DNA of 64,000 nt from Methylomonas aurea (GTDB lineage: Bacteria > Pseudomonadota > Gammaproteobacteria > Methylococcales > Methylomonadaceae), in assembly GCF_024505045.1 (NCBI RefSeq), contig NZ_JANIBM010000006.1, forward strand, positions 143,311 through 207,310. Reading direction: 5' to 3'. Below the pieces are notes generated by a model. The model was not told where the DNA came from and did not search any database. It was given only the letters and a program-made list of their open reading frames with translations. Shown here in pieces: positions 25,905 to 34,310 of this stretch (the stretch's first letter is position 1; each line of letters starts with the position of its first letter). Made by a program: the position numbers and the translations under genes.

Positions 25905-27476
25905 ATGGCTGATTTGAACGTCAGGACGAATAATCTCCAATCCTTGCTGTCATCCGGCGAATGGAACGACGCCGAATTCAAGGAGGCGCGTAACGCCTTG
26001 CCGAAATCCGCGTTCGAGACCGTCTCGGCGTTCGCAAATACCCATGGCGGCTGGTTGGTATTGGGTATCAAGCAGGACGGCGAGCAGTTCGAGATTCGAG
26101 GTGTCGACGAACCCGACAAGATCCAAAACGATTTTCTGTCGGTGCTGCATGCCGACAACAAGGTCAATCACGACTTGGACATCACCGAACATCGCCATGA
26201 CGTCGACGGCAAGATCGTGTTGGCTTTCCACGTCGCCGAGAATCCGCGTAGCCGTAAACCGGTCTATTTGGATGGCGACATCCGCCGTACCTTCATTCGC
26301 AAGGGTGGCGGCGATTACAAGGCCCAGCCTCGCGACATCGAACGCATGCTGCGGGATGCCAACGCCGATCGTTGGGATGGCCACCCCTTCACGCGGGTCG
26401 ATCTCGACGAGGCTCTCCACGGCGGCAGCCTGAAGTGGTCTCGCGACCGGTTTCATGCCGCCAACCCCGGCTTCGACGTGGAACAGCCTCATTTGGACTT
26501 TCTTTACGACTGGGGCTACTTGATCAAAGATGGTGGGCGACTATTGCCCACCAATGCCTGTATCGGTTTGTTCGGTTCGCTGCGCGCGGTGCGTAACCTA
26601 CTGCCACGCCCGATTTTGGACGTGCAGTTTCTGGGTTACGGCCGCCGCGACGAGATGCCCGAGACGCGCTGGATCGATCGGCTGGTGTGTGAAGAGAACA
26701 TTCTGCAAAGCTGGCAACAGTTGTTGGCCAAATACCTGTTCTTCATGCCCAAAACCTTCCGCGACATCGATCCGGCCACGCTGGAACGCCGCGATGCGCC
26801 CGCCGGATTTCGCGTTTTCCGCGAAGCCGCCATGAATCTGTTGCTGCATCAGGATTACGGCGACCACTCCCGCAAGGCGGTCATCCGGTTCTTCACCGAT
26901 GGCATAGAGTTGTGGAACCCCGGCGATAGTTTTGGCGATGATGACCGCCTGCTGGAACCCGGTGAGAAGGAAGTGCGCAACCCGGCCATTGCCATGGCCC
27001 TGCGCCGCATCGACATGTGCGAACAGGCCGGCACCGGCTTGCGCATGATGCGCCGCGAATGGCAAGCATTGGGCCACGCCGAGCCCGTCTATACCAACGA
27101 CCGGGCACGCAAGGCTTTCGAGCTCTTTCTGCCGGATGAAGGCTCGCGAAGGATCACCGACACTACCCCCGAAGTCACAGGGGAAGTCGCAGGGGAAGTC
27201 GAGCGCGTGATTCGAGCCGTGGTCGGCGAAATGTCCCGCATGCAAATCCAGACCGCGCTCGGCTTGAAGGGCGAAGAGCACTTCCGAAGCGCTTACCTGA
27301 AACCGGCGTTGACTGCCGGGGTGATCGAAATGACCCTGCCCGACAAACCCACCAGTCGAATGCAACGCTATCGACTCACGGAATTGGGAAAAGCCATACG
27401 CCAACGCTCGATGTCGACCTCCAAGGATCACGATCCTGGCCCAACTGATACCGACCTGAAAGGAAACACCGAATGA
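25905..27476 (+). CDS. AlbA_2/Schlafen-type ATP-binding protein, 523 aa
   Basis: The N-terminal region (about 15-140) is an AlbA_2 (Schlafen-like) domain: EWNDAEFKEARNAL, then FANTHGGWLVLGI, then RRTFIRKGGGDY. A second ATP-binding region near 305-375 (FREAAMNLLLHQDYG, TDGIELWNPG, GTGLRMM) is a HATPase_c_4-like domain. The end is a winged helix. Such COG2865-type proteins are often called transcriptional regulators, but are also frequent in defence loci. The stop overlaps the drmA start by 4 bp (ATGA), so the two are translated together, which argues that it is a working part of this DISARM operon. Confidence 0.75.
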   Translation: MADLNVRTNNLQSLLSSGEWNDAEFKEARNALPKSAFETVSAFANTHGGWLVLGIKQDGEQFEIRGVDEPDKIQNDFLSVLHADNKVNHDLDITEHRHDVDGKIVLAFHVAENPRSRKPVYLDGDIRRTFIRKGGGDYKAQPRDIERMLRDANADRWDGHPFTRVDLDEALHGGSLKWSRDRFHAANPGFDVEQPHLDFLYDWGYLIKDGGRLLPTNACIGLFGSLRAVRNLLPRPILDVQFLGYGRRDEMPETRWIDRLVCEENILQSWQQLLAKYLFFMPKTFRDIDPATLERRDAPAGFRVFREAAMNLLLHQDYGDHSRKAVIRFFTDGIELWNPGDSFGDDDRLLEPGEKEVRNPAIAMALRRIDMCEQAGTGLRMMRREWQALGHAEPVYTNDRARKAFELFLPDEGSRRITDTTPEVTGEVAGEVERVIRAVVGEMSRMQIQTALGLKGEEHFRSAYLKPALTAGVIEMTLPDKPTSRMQRYRLTELGKAIRQRSMSTSKDHDPGPTDTDLKGNTE

Positions 27477-30400
27477 CCGACATCAATGCCTGGATAGCAG
27501 TGGATCGAGCGTTACCCGTCGATCCCATCCTGAAAACCTTCGTGCTGATTCTTCGAGGTGAACGTTCACTGTACCAGTCGATTCGGGAAGACGATTGGAT
27601 TCTGGTCATCGACGACACCCAGGCCATCACGAAAGTCGCCCGAATCATGCGGATTCGTTCCGATCTCGACGACACCACGCTGTATTTCGACCGAGCGCTG
27701 CCGTTCGAGGTGCCGGTGGTTTTGGCTGATTCCGGTTTCTCGGCGCCGTCTTCGGGTTCCGTGGGGCGGCTGCAATGGAACGACTTCATCGAGGGATTGG
27801 CCAAGATCGCGAAAGTGCGTCTCGAGGACGTGCCGGTGATCGGCTCGAGGGAAAGCGCCAAGGAAAAAGCCTACATTCGCGAGCTGTTGCAATTGGCCGT
27901 GATGGACGATCTACTCGGCCCCGCCGATGGGCCACACGAACGAATCGTCGACATGAGCGTGCGCGATCGCTATCTGGTCGGCAAATTGGCACCCAGACAA
28001 GATACTGGCGCCGCTGACGGCTGGGAAGGCTCTCGCATCGATCAAGACGAGGAGTCGGTGGATACCTCGGTGCCTGGCCAACACGAACCCGGTGCCGAAT
28101 TCGCCGGAGCGACCGGTCGTGTCGAACCCGAATCCGATGCTGGCGATGAAATCGATGCCAGTAGCAACCAATCGCTGATTCCTTCGAGCATGGGGCTCAC
28201 GTTTTGTGTCGCCGGCGATGCACCCACGATCGAAGTGGAGGTTCGTTTCGGATGTTACGAACGCCTATCGGGCGAGGATGGCGGTGTAACCAAGACCATC
28301 AACCGCAAGATACGCGACGCCGATGGCAACGTGATTCGGGTGGAACAGGAAGAAGTCAGGGTACGGGTTTGGCAGCGTATACCGTGTGGCGGCAAACTGA
28401 CGTTGCCACTGACGACGGGCGTCATTCCCCATCAGGCACCCGATCCCGAACGACCGGAAATCAGGATTCAAGGCAGCATTCGTGCGCCGAACGCCAATGG
28501 TGACCGTTTGGTGACGCTATTTCTGGTCAATGCCCAGGAGGAACCACCCGAAAATCGTGATACTGCTTGGCTGTTCCAGCCAGAAGTGATCGTGCGGGCG
28601 GCACCGGGGACTGAAAACCAAGCGATCTTTAGACGCCGGCCTGTCTTGGATGCCAATGGTGCGGACCCAGAGCGCGAAGCCCTGGAGATGATCTACCGCA
28701 ATCGCGTCGAGTTCGGTGTCGGCCACGGTGTGGCGGTTCATGCCCTGGCGAGTGAAGACGTGGCGTTGGCCACCGAGATTCGTACCGTGATCATGCCCCA
28801 ATACGAGGTGCCGGTGACGGAGACGCCTGGAGAAGACACCGGAGATCGACAGGCGATGATCCAGATGTCGCATAACGGCTGGCTGGACATGCAAACCTTG
28901 GCGTCTTTGAAGCGAGAAGAATTGGTACATGCGTTGCGCATCTTGACCGACGATTATGCGGCGTGGATAAGCGAACAACGTAGCTTTATCGGCCAGGCTG
29001 TCGTGGGGCACGACGTTCAGGCTCGTTTGGCCATGGAGCGCTGCGATTCGATTCTTTTGCGTCTTCGCGAAGGGATCACCACCTTGGAAACCAATGATGC
29101 GGCGTTGGCGGCCTTTCGCTTCGCCAACCGTGCGATGGCGACTCAGCGGGTACGCAGCATCTATTCGTTGGCGATGAGGCGAAAGGAAGAGCGCACGCTG
29201 GCCAGCATCGACGTGCCGAAAAATCGCAGTTGGCGCCCCTTCCAGCTCGCCTTCTTGCTGCTTGCCATTCCTTCTTTGGCCGACCCCAAACATCCGGATC
29301 GAACCCAACCCATCGAGGCTTACGCCGATTTGTTGTGGTTTCCGACCGGGGGCGGTAAGACCGAAGCGTATTTGGGCGTCGCCGCCTTCACCATGGCCAT
29401 TCGACGCATGCAACCGAACTTGGGTGGCTACGACGGCTCTCGCGGCCTGACCGTCATCATGCGCTATACCTTGCGCTTGTTGACCTTACAACAATTCCAG
29501 CGTGCCACGGCGCTGATCTGCGCGATGGATGTAATACGCAGGGAAGCGCTGAACGAGGGGGACGAATCCCTGGGCCGTGAACCCTTCACCATTGGTCTGT
29601 GGGTGGGTAACAAGGTGACGCCGGGTACCACCGAGGACAGTCATCGCGCCATCGAGGCCAGGCGCAATCCGGGTCAGAATACAGCTGGCTTGGCATCGCC
29701 GGCACAGCTCACCAGTTGCCCGTGGTGCGGTTCTGAAATCGCACCGGGCCGTGACATCGAAGTCGATCGAGACACGCTGCGTACCGTGATCTACTGTGGC
29801 GACAAAAAAGGCCAGTGCGAATTCTCCAAAGGAAAATCCAGTAAACGTTCTCATCCAGGCATACCGGTTTTGGTCGTTGACGAAGAAATCTACCATCGTC
29901 CACCGACGATGATGATCAGCACGGTCGACAAGTTTGCGATGATGGCCTGGCGCGGCGAGGTTCGGACCTTGTTCGGTCGGGCAAACCAGGAATGCCCGAG
30001 GCACGGCTTGGTATTGCCGGATGCCGACTGCCACGGTTCTCATCAGTCAAAGAAAAGCTTGCCAGCGGTGAAGGTCAAGGCGATTTCGCCGATACGCCCA
30101 CCAGATCTGATCATCCAGGACGAATTTCATTTGATCAGCGGCCCGCTAGGGACCATGGTCGGTCTTTATGAGACGGCCGTGGACGAGCTGAGTGCTTGGC
30201 AATGCGATGGCTCGATCATACGGCCGAAGATCATCGCCTCGACCGCAACGGTACGCAAGGCGCGCGAACAAGTCAACAACGTGTTCATGCGCCAGGTTGC
30301 GGTATTTCCGCCCCATGGCTTGGATGTCGAGGACAACTTTTTCTCGGTTCAGCGTCCGATCCAGGAAAGGCCGGGACGCCGGTACCTAGGAGTCTGTTCG

Positions 30401-31513
30401 CCCGGTAGCTCGCGGCCGGCCATGTTGATTCGCGTCTATACGGCATTCTTGACCGCCGGTCAGACGCTGTTCGAGCGATTCGGCTCGGCTGCCGATCCTT
30501 ACATGACGATGGTGGGTTATTTCAATTCGTTACGTGAACTGGGCGGCATGAAACGTCTGGCCGAGGACGACGTACAAACGCGATCCTATCGTGTCCAGAT
30601 GAGCCTGGTCGATCGACCGGGCTTGAGCCAAAGGAGTGTCAACAACATCCAGGAGTTGACGTCTCGTGTATCCAATCAGGACATACCGAAGTACCTCGAT
30701 CAGTTGGAAGTGAAGTTCAAGGTCGAATACGACTCGGACAAGGGTAAACACGTCTGCCGTTGGAGCGACGGAGAAGTCAGGGCCATCGATGTCGTATTGG
30801 CCACCAATATGCTGTCGGTCGGGGTCGACGTGAATCGTCTGGGATTGATGGCGGTGAATGGTCAACCCAAGGGAACCGCCGAATACATCCAGGCCACCAG
30901 TCGAGTCGGACGTGCCTCGCCGGGCCTGGTCTGCACGGTATTGACCTGGGCTAGACCCCGCGATCTCTCGCACTACGAAACTTTCGAGCATTATCACGCG
31001 ACATTCTACAAGCACGTCGAAGCACAGTCTGTCACACCGTTCTCGCCGCGAGCGATGGATCGTGGACTGACCGGGGCGATGCTCAGTGTCATGCGTCTCA
31101 GCCATGACGAGTTTGCGCCGAACGATGGCGCCAGCCACTTACAACAAGCCCATCAACGAGAAATCGTCGACGTCGTCGAAGTCTTGGCGAAACGCGCCGG
31201 TATCGTCGAGGACAACGCCAAGAAGCAATTGGCGAAGGAGGAGTTGAAATCCAGGGCGGACGATTGGGCCAAGGAAGCCAACAAACCGGGGAGGATACTG
31301 GCTTATGAAAAACGGGGACAACAAAGAGACACCACCGTTGCGTTGATCAAGACACCTGGTTTGCGAGCCTGGGACGATTGGACGGTACCGATGTCGATGC
31401 GTGAAGTCGAGCCCGGTGTGAGATTGATCATGAACACGAATCGACTGGACGAAGATCAAGAATGGAGACCGCGCCCGACGGTCACGGAACGAGATGAAGA
31501 AGGTGAAGCATGA
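27473..31513 (+). CDS. drmA: DrmA-like helicase, 1346 aa
   Basis: DrmA is the core DISARM helicase and with DrmB forms the DNA-binding complex. Visible motifs are Walker A FPTGGGKTE (about 623-631), DEFH as Walker B (about 883-886), STATVRK (motif III region), and TSRVGRASPG (motif VI, about 1142). A zinc-binding pattern with CPWC at about 748 and a partner CEF some 35 residues later lies between. The N-terminal 500 residues are a long domain without enzyme motifs, as in known DrmA. Its last codons overlap drmB by 4 bp. Confidence 0.85.
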   Translation: MTDINAWIAVDRALPVDPILKTFVLILRGERSLYQSIREDDWILVIDDTQAITKVARIMRIRSDLDDTTLYFDRALPFEVPVVLADSGFSAPSSGSVGRLQWNDFIEGLAKIAKVRLEDVPVIGSRESAKEKAYIRELLQLAVMDDLLGPADGPHERIVDMSVRDRYLVGKLAPRQDTGAADGWEGSRIDQDEESVDTSVPGQHEPGAEFAGATGRVEPESDAGDEIDASSNQSLIPSSMGLTFCVAGDAPTIEVEVRFGCYERLSGEDGGVTKTINRKIRDADGNVIRVEQEEVRVRVWQRIPCGGKLTLPLTTGVIPHQAPDPERPEIRIQGSIRAPNANGDRLVTLFLVNAQEEPPENRDTAWLFQPEVIVRAAPGTENQAIFRRRPVLDANGADPEREALEMIYRNRVEFGVGHGVAVHALASEDVALATEIRTVIMPQYEVPVTETPGEDTGDRQAMIQMSHNGWLDMQTLASLKREELVHALRILTDDYAAWISEQRSFIGQAVVGHDVQARLAMERCDSILLRLREGITTLETNDAALAAFRFANRAMATQRVRSIYSLAMRRKEERTLASIDVPKNRSWRPFQLAFLLLAIPSLADPKHPDRTQPIEAYADLLWFPTGGGKTEAYLGVAAFTMAIRRMQPNLGGYDGSRGLTVIMRYTLRLLTLQQFQRATALICAMDVIRREALNEGDESLGREPFTIGLWVGNKVTPGTTEDSHRAIEARRNPGQNTAGLASPAQLTSCPWCGSEIAPGRDIEVDRDTLRTVIYCGDKKGQCEFSKGKSSKRSHPGIPVLVVDEEIYHRPPTMMISTVDKFAMMAWRGEVRTLFGRANQECPRHGLVLPDADCHGSHQSKKSLPAVKVKAISPIRPPDLIIQDEFHLISGPLGTMVGLYETAVDELSAWQCDGSIIRPKIIASTATVRKAREQVNNVFMRQVAVFPPHGLDVEDNFFSVQRPIQERPGRRYLGVCSPGSSRPAMLIRVYTAFLTAGQTLFERFGSAADPYMTMVGYFNSLRELGGMKRLAEDDVQTRSYRVQMSLVDRPGLSQRSVNNIQELTSRVSNQDIPKYLDQLEVKFKVEYDSDKGKHVCRWSDGEVRAIDVVLATNMLSVGVDVNRLGLMAVNGQPKGTAEYIQATSRVGRASPGLVCTVLTWARPRDLSHYETFEHYHATFYKHVEAQSVTPFSPRAMDRGLTGAMLSVMRLSHDEFAPNDGASHLQQAHQREIVDVVEVLAKRAGIVEDNAKKQLAKEELKSRADDWAKEANKPGRILAYEKRGQQRDTTVALIKTPGLRAWDDWTVPMSMREVEPGVRLIMNTNRLDEDQEWRPRPTVTERDEEGEA

Positions 31514-33357
31514 GTGAAAAGACGCCGGTTGGCGAGGTGCGTCCCAGCCAATTGCTGTGGACCTATGGTCCGGGGGCTCTGATCGATTTGCCGAACATGT
31601 CGGTGGTGACCTCCGGTATCGACCGTTGGGAGCGCGACCGATGCCAACCCATCCATGAGGCCCGTTTGTTGAATGCCGTGCGGCAGGTGCTGGGCGGACA
31701 GGTCGAAAGTCTGCGCATGCCTCCATTCAGCAAGAACGAAGTGGTCGATGTTTGGTCGGCCGAGTCGAACATCGGTGTTCCCGTGCGCCCCTTTCCCCGG
31801 TGGCTACGGTGTGTGAAATGCGGCTTGCTCTCACCTTATGATCTGGGTTTGTTCGGTTTGAAAGAAAATCGATATAGACCCGAAATGACGAAATTCGTGC
31901 ATAAAGGCTGCACGGGTTCGAAAGGCAGTGACAAAGCCAAGGATGCCGATGCGGTTCCCGCGCGTTTCTTGTTGGCCTGTCGTGGCGGCCATTTGGACGA
32001 TTTTCCGTGGCATTATTTCGTACATGGTGGTCCCAGCGAATGCAAAGGTACTTTACGTTTTTTCGAAAGCGGTGCATCGCTACAAACCGAAAATCTCTGG
32101 GTCAAATGCGATGCTTGTACGGCATCCCGCAGCATGGCGCATGCCTTTGGGCGCGCCGGTAGGGAAAATCTTCCGGGTTGCCGAGGGCGTCACCCGCACC
32201 TGGATAAATTCGATGCCGATTGCACCGAAGAACCCAGAGCGGTGCTTTTGGGAGCCACCAACAGTTGGTTTCCGATGAACCTATCGGCATTGGCTATTCC
32301 GCAACAGAATGGATCACCTTTGTCGCAGATCATCATCGATCATTGGGATGATTTTGCCGATGTCGAAGATCTCGGCGAATTGAAAGGTACCGTCAAAGCG
32401 CTGAAGAAACGCAGCGAAGCCCAAGGCATCGAAGCATACGAAGCGGAAGCGATTTGGGCTGCTATTCAAGATCACAAGAACGGTACGAATCAGCCAGTCG
32501 AGCAATCCGACATCAAAGGCCCCGAATGGTTGGTATTGTCGTCCCCGAATCCTCCGGCCGATTATCCGCATTTCATGAGTACACCCGTCGCCGTGCCGGA
32601 GAGATTCCGGTCGAAAATCAGCCGGGTGTTGCTATTGGAACGCTTACGAGAAGTCAATGCCTTGATCGGTTTCACGCGGGTCGAATCGCCGGACGAGTCG
32701 ATTGGACAGGATAGAACGGCAATGGCGCCGATTTCTCGCGTCAAACCCGAATGGGTGCCAGCCAGCGAGGTTCATGGTGAAGGTATCTTCATTCAATTCG
32801 ATGAACTGGCGCTGAGAGATTGGGAAGCCCAAAGAGCCGTTACCGACCTCGACGATGTCCTGCTGACTGGTCACCGAGGTTGGCGTAATGCTAGACACTT
32901 GAGCGCCGATGCCGACTACCCTGGTATTCGGTATGCCATGCTACACACGCTGGCACATCTCTTGATCAGGGAATTGGCCCTGGAATGTGGTTACAACGCC
33001 GCCAGTATTCGTGAACGGATCTACGCGGAAAATATGGATATTCCGCAAGCCGGTATCTTGATCTACACTGCTGCGGCCGATTCCGATGGCACTTTGGGAG
33101 GTCTGGTCGAACTCGGTAAACCGGAAAACTTGGGAAGATTGCTGAAACAAGCGTTGGAACGGGCCAAAGTGTGTTCTTCCGACCCGTTGTGTTCGGAGCA
33201 TGATCCTGGAAAGGATAGAACGCTACATGCCGCCGCATGCCATGCTTGCTCGTTCGTGGCGGAAACATCATGTGAACGCGGTAACCGCTATCTCGACAGG
33301 GCGTTGTTGGTGCCGACCTTCGAACATGCCGAGGCCGGTTTCTTCAAGGGGTTCTGA
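31510..33357 (+). CDS. drmB: DrmB-like DUF1998 protein, 615 aa
   Basis: The C-terminal part is the DUF1998 domain: HTLAHLLIRELALECGY, then YTAAADSDGTLGGL, then a cysteine cluster (CSSDPLC, CHACSF, CERGN) that probably binds zinc. Further cysteine pairs occur near residues 100 (CVKCG) and 200 (CDACTA). DrmB acts as the partner of DrmA. The order drmA-drmB-drmC is the conserved DISARM core. The gene starts by overlap with drmA and ends 1 bp before the drmC start. Confidence 0.85.
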   Translation: MSEKTPVGEVRPSQLLWTYGPGALIDLPNMSVVTSGIDRWERDRCQPIHEARLLNAVRQVLGGQVESLRMPPFSKNEVVDVWSAESNIGVPVRPFPRWLRCVKCGLLSPYDLGLFGLKENRYRPEMTKFVHKGCTGSKGSDKAKDADAVPARFLLACRGGHLDDFPWHYFVHGGPSECKGTLRFFESGASLQTENLWVKCDACTASRSMAHAFGRAGRENLPGCRGRHPHLDKFDADCTEEPRAVLLGATNSWFPMNLSALAIPQQNGSPLSQIIIDHWDDFADVEDLGELKGTVKALKKRSEAQGIEAYEAEAIWAAIQDHKNGTNQPVEQSDIKGPEWLVLSSPNPPADYPHFMSTPVAVPERFRSKISRVLLLERLREVNALIGFTRVESPDESIGQDRTAMAPISRVKPEWVPASEVHGEGIFIQFDELALRDWEAQRAVTDLDDVLLTGHRGWRNARHLSADADYPGIRYAMLHTLAHLLIRELALECGYNAASIRERIYAENMDIPQAGILIYTAAADSDGTLGGLVELGKPENLGRLLKQALERAKVCSSDPLCSEHDPGKDRTLHAAACHACSFVAETSCERGNRYLDRALLVPTFEHAEAGFFKGF

Positions 33358-33358
33358 C

Positions 33359-34114
33359 ATGGAGGCATTGCTGGATGCCATCACCGAAGTCGTGACACTG
33401 GTGCCTCGTGAAAAAGTCGCTGCCATTGCCAACAGAGTCAGGAATGCAAAATCCAAAGCCATTTCGCTGACTGATTTCGAAAGCACTCATCAAGTGGCGT
33501 TTGCTCTCGATCGATTGAAAAAGTCGTGGCAGGCCAGCGAAGTCTCTGCCGGTGAGTTGGCCGCGATGTTGGCCGCCTCGTCTCACACAATCGACAAAAT
33601 CAGCGCCGAGCAATCCCTGGAACTCGTATGGACCGGACCGACGACACCTTTCGTTTCGGCTCGCCGAACGGAACAAGCATTGCTACAGGTCATCGAGTCA
33701 GCCAGAAAATCACTGTTCATCACCAGTTTCGTCGCGTATGACGTATCGTCGATCATCGATGCGCTGAATGCAGCGATTACCCGCGGAGTGAAGGTTTCGA
33801 TGTTGCTGGAGTCATCACATGATCATGGCGGAAGTGTGAGCATCGACGTGATCGGTAAGATGCGAGAGCTCGTTCCCGAGACATCGCTTTACGCATGGGT
33901 CCGAAAATCCGATGTCTTCTCTGGCGGTAGAGTTCATGCCAAGATTGCATTGGCCGATGCCAATTCTTGCTTCATCACCAGCGCAAATTTGACGGGGTTT
34001 GCGATGGAAAAAAATATGGAAGCGGGAGTTTTGATCACCGGCGGTCGGGTACCGGTTTTATTGGAACGTCATTTGAATGTGATGATCGAACTAAAAGTTG
34101 TTGATAAGGTTTGA
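33359..34114 (+). CDS. drmC: DrmC-like phospholipase D-family protein, 251 aa
   Basis: The start at 33359 directly follows the drmB stop; a longer frame upstream is an artefact. The C-terminal half shows one HKD motif, HAKIALAD (H-x-K-x4-D), followed by FITSANLTG, typical of phospholipase D-like nucleases. The N-terminal region before about residue 90 is helical. Only one clear HKD is present, so the active enzyme is probably a dimer, as in Nuc-type nucleases. DrmC was reported to be dispensable in the first DISARM studied. It is the last gene of the operon and ends at the HU remnant. Confidence 0.8.
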   Translation: MEALLDAITEVVTLVPREKVAAIANRVRNAKSKAISLTDFESTHQVAFALDRLKKSWQASEVSAGELAAMLAASSHTIDKISAEQSLELVWTGPTTPFVSARRTEQALLQVIESARKSLFITSFVAYDVSSIIDALNAAITRGVKVSMLLESSHDHGGSVSIDVIGKMRELVPETSLYAWVRKSDVFSGGRVHAKIALADANSCFITSANLTGFAMEKNMEAGVLITGGRVPVLLERHLNVMIELKVVDKV

Positions 34115-34124
34115 AACTGTTGTC

Positions 34125-34286
34125 GTGTTAGATTCTTTGGCTTTGGTGGGCTTCGCTTCCTTCGAAGTGAAAGAGCGTGCCGAACGCAGCGGCCGCAATC
34201 CTCAAACCGGCGAAGCAATCACCATTGCTGCTGCTAAATTACCTTCTTTCAAAGCCGGTAAAGGTTTGAAAGACGCCGTTCAGTAA
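34125..34286 (+). pseudogene. 3' fragment of an HU/IHF-family DNA-binding protein gene
   Basis: The frame reads [19 protein letters not shown] and continues to KGLKDAVQ with a stop at 34286. This is the C-terminal half of an HU protein, including the DNA-binding arm. The N-terminal half is absent; the sequence before it is the end of drmC. The fragment has no start or ribosome site and is probably a leftover from insertion of the defence island into or next to an HU gene. Confidence 0.75.
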
Positions 34287-34292
34287 GCCTCT

Positions 34293-34310
34293 GGCCGCAT
34301 TATTGCGGCC
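34293..34310. terminator. Hairpin over the end of traN
   Basis: GGCCGC-attatt-GCGGCC is a perfect stem that spans the traN stop codon and faces the HU fragment. It may end transcripts from either side. No T run follows, so rho-independent activity is uncertain. Confidence 0.4.

Noticed and set aside
26598..27431. Minus-strand frame of 277 codons opposite the AlbA_2 gene (and a similar one at 28517-29413 opposite drmA)
   Set aside because: These are shadows of GC-biased codons in well-supported genes and show no domain or ribosome site.
14660..34135. Direct repeats as att sites of the DISARM island
   Set aside because: Only a 6-bp TAGATT match was found near both edges, which is expected by chance.
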